Source: Limanda limanda
Lineage: Eukaryota; Chordata; Actinopteri; Pleuronectiformes; Pleuronectidae
Direction of reading: 5' to 3'
DNA length: 64,000 nt
Assembly: GCF_963576545.1 (NCBI RefSeq)
Contig: NC_083656.1
Span: 7,320,311 to 7,384,310 of the forward strand
In this document: piece by piece, positions 62,803 to 64,000 of the stretch
Numbering within the stretch: position 1 is the first letter of the stretch
How the letters are laid out: each line of letters opens with the position of its first letter
Position numbers and translations under genes: made by a program
Notes under the pieces: generated by a model
The model's input: only the letters and a program-made list of their open reading frames with translations
Databases searched by the model: none
Told to the model about the DNA's origin: nothing

Positions 62803-63029
62803 AGAGATCAATTACCTGAGAACATAGTCACTGCTTCCTTCCAGCACCTGAAATGTACGGTGACCGAGAGAGATCAACGCAATGCAAATTAAGAAAACAC
62901 ACGCAAATCGAAAAAAAACACGTTCACATTAAGTAAACAACTTCATCAATTTGACGACACAAAGTTACAACACACATAAATACAGAACCACTGATCGGTG
63001 TCCTCACCACAGCTGTAACATCTGCACAG

Positions 63030-63066
63030 GTGCGACCGGAAGTGCTTGTTTTGTTCAGCCTCAAGG
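63030..63066 (+). promoter_or_regulatory. candidate promoter/first exon: ETS motif and splice donor
   Basis: ACCGGAAGT at about 63036-63044 is a consensus ETS site, followed by CTCAAG/GTATGA, donor-like at 63065. This could be the non-coding first exon of the gene whose coding start is at 63726. Confidence 0.35.
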
Positions 63067-63683
63067 TATGATGGGAGATTAATGACGTAGGTCCCAGGGT
63101 CATTGGAAACTTTATATTAATCGTCCATTAATTCATTTTTGTCTTATATCGTTTCCGTTTTTTTCTGTGTGCATTTTTAATTATTTGTTCTATAGTTTTT
63201 GTTTTGTTGCCAATCACTCAGTCTTCTGGAGCATATATATGGTTTGTGTAACACCAGTGTTTACTGGTTATGTCCATTAGTGGGCAGTGTGCACTAAAGC
63301 AAACCTCATGATTGCACCCTATTCTTCCTTTACATTTAGTTTTCATAATAAAGCAAATCTATTGTAAAGGAAGCAAACAAATATTCTAAAATCTAATTAA
63401 TTTATCTCTGTTAATCAGAATGTGTTTGATTTCATAATAACAATATAATCTAAAAAAGTTTACACAACACTGCACCAGCTGGTAGAGTAATGTCACAGGT
63501 TCGATTGCTCACCAAAATAAAAGCCCCCATATGTCAGGCTGTAGATGCTGCACTGTCCCCGCCCACTGCATCTGACAGTATAATACTGGGAGCTATGGAT
63601 GTGGAGGAGGTGGTTCTAAGACATTTGACTCTATTAGGAGTTGTACATGAAACTTTTTCCTCCTCTTCTCCTCCTCACTGCAG
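63067..63683 (+). other. intergenic or first-intron DNA
   Basis: No gene. A long pyrimidine tract ending ACTGCAG at 63683 looks like a splice acceptor for the exon that follows. Confidence 0.4.
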
Positions 63684-63725
63684 AGCTCGTTGTCCGGCTC
63701 CTCTCCTCACAGAGCCCGCACCAGG

Positions 63726-63798
63726 ATGGGAGCTCTCCCGGCGCAGGGGCTGGTCTGGATGGCTCTTTTGATTTTTACTGGGATATCAGACGTTTGCG
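63726..63798 (+). CDS. first coding exon of an unidentified secreted or membrane protein (partial, runs off the window)
   Basis: ATG in the context accaggATGg opens 24 codons plus one base: MGALPAQGLVWMALLIFTGI then SDVC. This has the form of a signal peptide (hydrophobic WMALLIF core, small residues after). A textbook donor GCG/GTGAGT ends the exon in phase 1. The exon probably starts at 63684 after a strong acceptor. A longer overlapping frame from 63490 has no hydrophobic signal and crosses the acceptor, so I prefer this start. The family cannot be named from 24 residues. Confidence 0.5.
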
Positions 63799-63800
63799 GT

Positions 63801-64000
63801 GAGTTTTGTTGTTTTTTGGTGCATGTCTGGATGTCTGGAGGTTTTCAGACTTTACAGTGATGTTTTTCAAAGTGCCTGCTGGACAGAATATGCTTGTTGC
63901 ACCATAAATACAGTACTTTCAATAGTGGTGCTAGAAGTACTCAGATCGTTTTAAGTGCAGTATAGAAAATACCCAGTGCAAGTAAAAGTACTCCATGTGA
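63801..64000 (+). other. start of the first coding-side intron of the unidentified gene
   Basis: AT-rich sequence after the donor, with no open frame of note before the window ends. Confidence 0.4.

Larger units (their letters stand above)
60891..63029. other. intergenic DNA, pyrimidine-rich then microsatellite-rich
   Basis: CT-rich 60900-61100 and long TG tracts at 61362-61426, 62604-62645 and 62744-62801. Long open frames across these repeats are artefacts of simple sequence. No gene recognised. Confidence 0.7.

Noticed and set aside
63470..63515. tRNA-like words (agctggtagagtaa, ggttcgattgc)
   Set aside because: The A- and B-box-like words are far too close together for a tRNA and no cloverleaf can be drawn. 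At most it is a worn tRNA-derived SINE scrap.

Overview
This is vertebrate, almost certainly teleost fish, genomic DNA. The genes are split by introns with GT/AG borders, the intergenic DNA is AT-rich with many long CA/TG microsatellites, and several repeat families look like ones common in fish genomes. No tools were used. Exon borders were placed by hand from reading frames, splice sites and remembered family sequences.

Layout. (1) 1-2655: flank plus a 945-bp tandem repeat array built from older dispersed repeats. (2) 3606-30564, minus strand: the complete coding region of dnmbp (Tuba), a scaffold and Cdc42 exchange factor with four N-terminal SH3 domains, a DH domain, a BAR domain and two C-terminal SH3 domains. 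Sixteen coding exons (numbered 2-17) join in frame to 1713 codons, including an 18-bp microexon. Between exons 4 and 5 lies a 1.7-kb open exon (18732-20448) whose splice phase matches exon 5. It is best read as an alternative first exon giving a Tuba form with a Q-rich and Arg/Asp/Tyr-rich N-terminus in place of the four SH3 domains. A GC-rich block near 40.1-40.4 kb may hold the long-form promoter. (3) 41.6-44.1 kb, plus strand: a possible promoter (CRE and YY1 motifs), a GC-rich block and a single-exon gamma-type connexin. Its reading frame breaks by one base in a G run. (4) 45829-48199: a probable DNA transposon with 13-bp perfect terminal inverted repeats and a 5-bp target duplication, carrying a broken SLC22 transporter fragment. 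(5) 48714-60776, minus strand: a complete nine-exon cpn1 gene (carboxypeptidase N catalytic chain, 448 codons) with all visible zinc and catalytic residues. (6) 63.0-63.8 kb, plus strand: the start of an unidentified gene encoding a signal-peptide-like N-terminus that runs off the window.

The order dnmbp then cpn1, both on one strand, matches the human 10q24 arrangement as I know it. The connexin between them is not part of that human arrangement. The genes are not an operon and have separate roles: cytoskeleton and junction control (dnmbp), cell coupling (connexin) and plasma peptide inactivation (cpn1). The most notable observations are the alternative dnmbp exon, the transposon with its SLC22 fragment, the connexin frame break and the repeat array.
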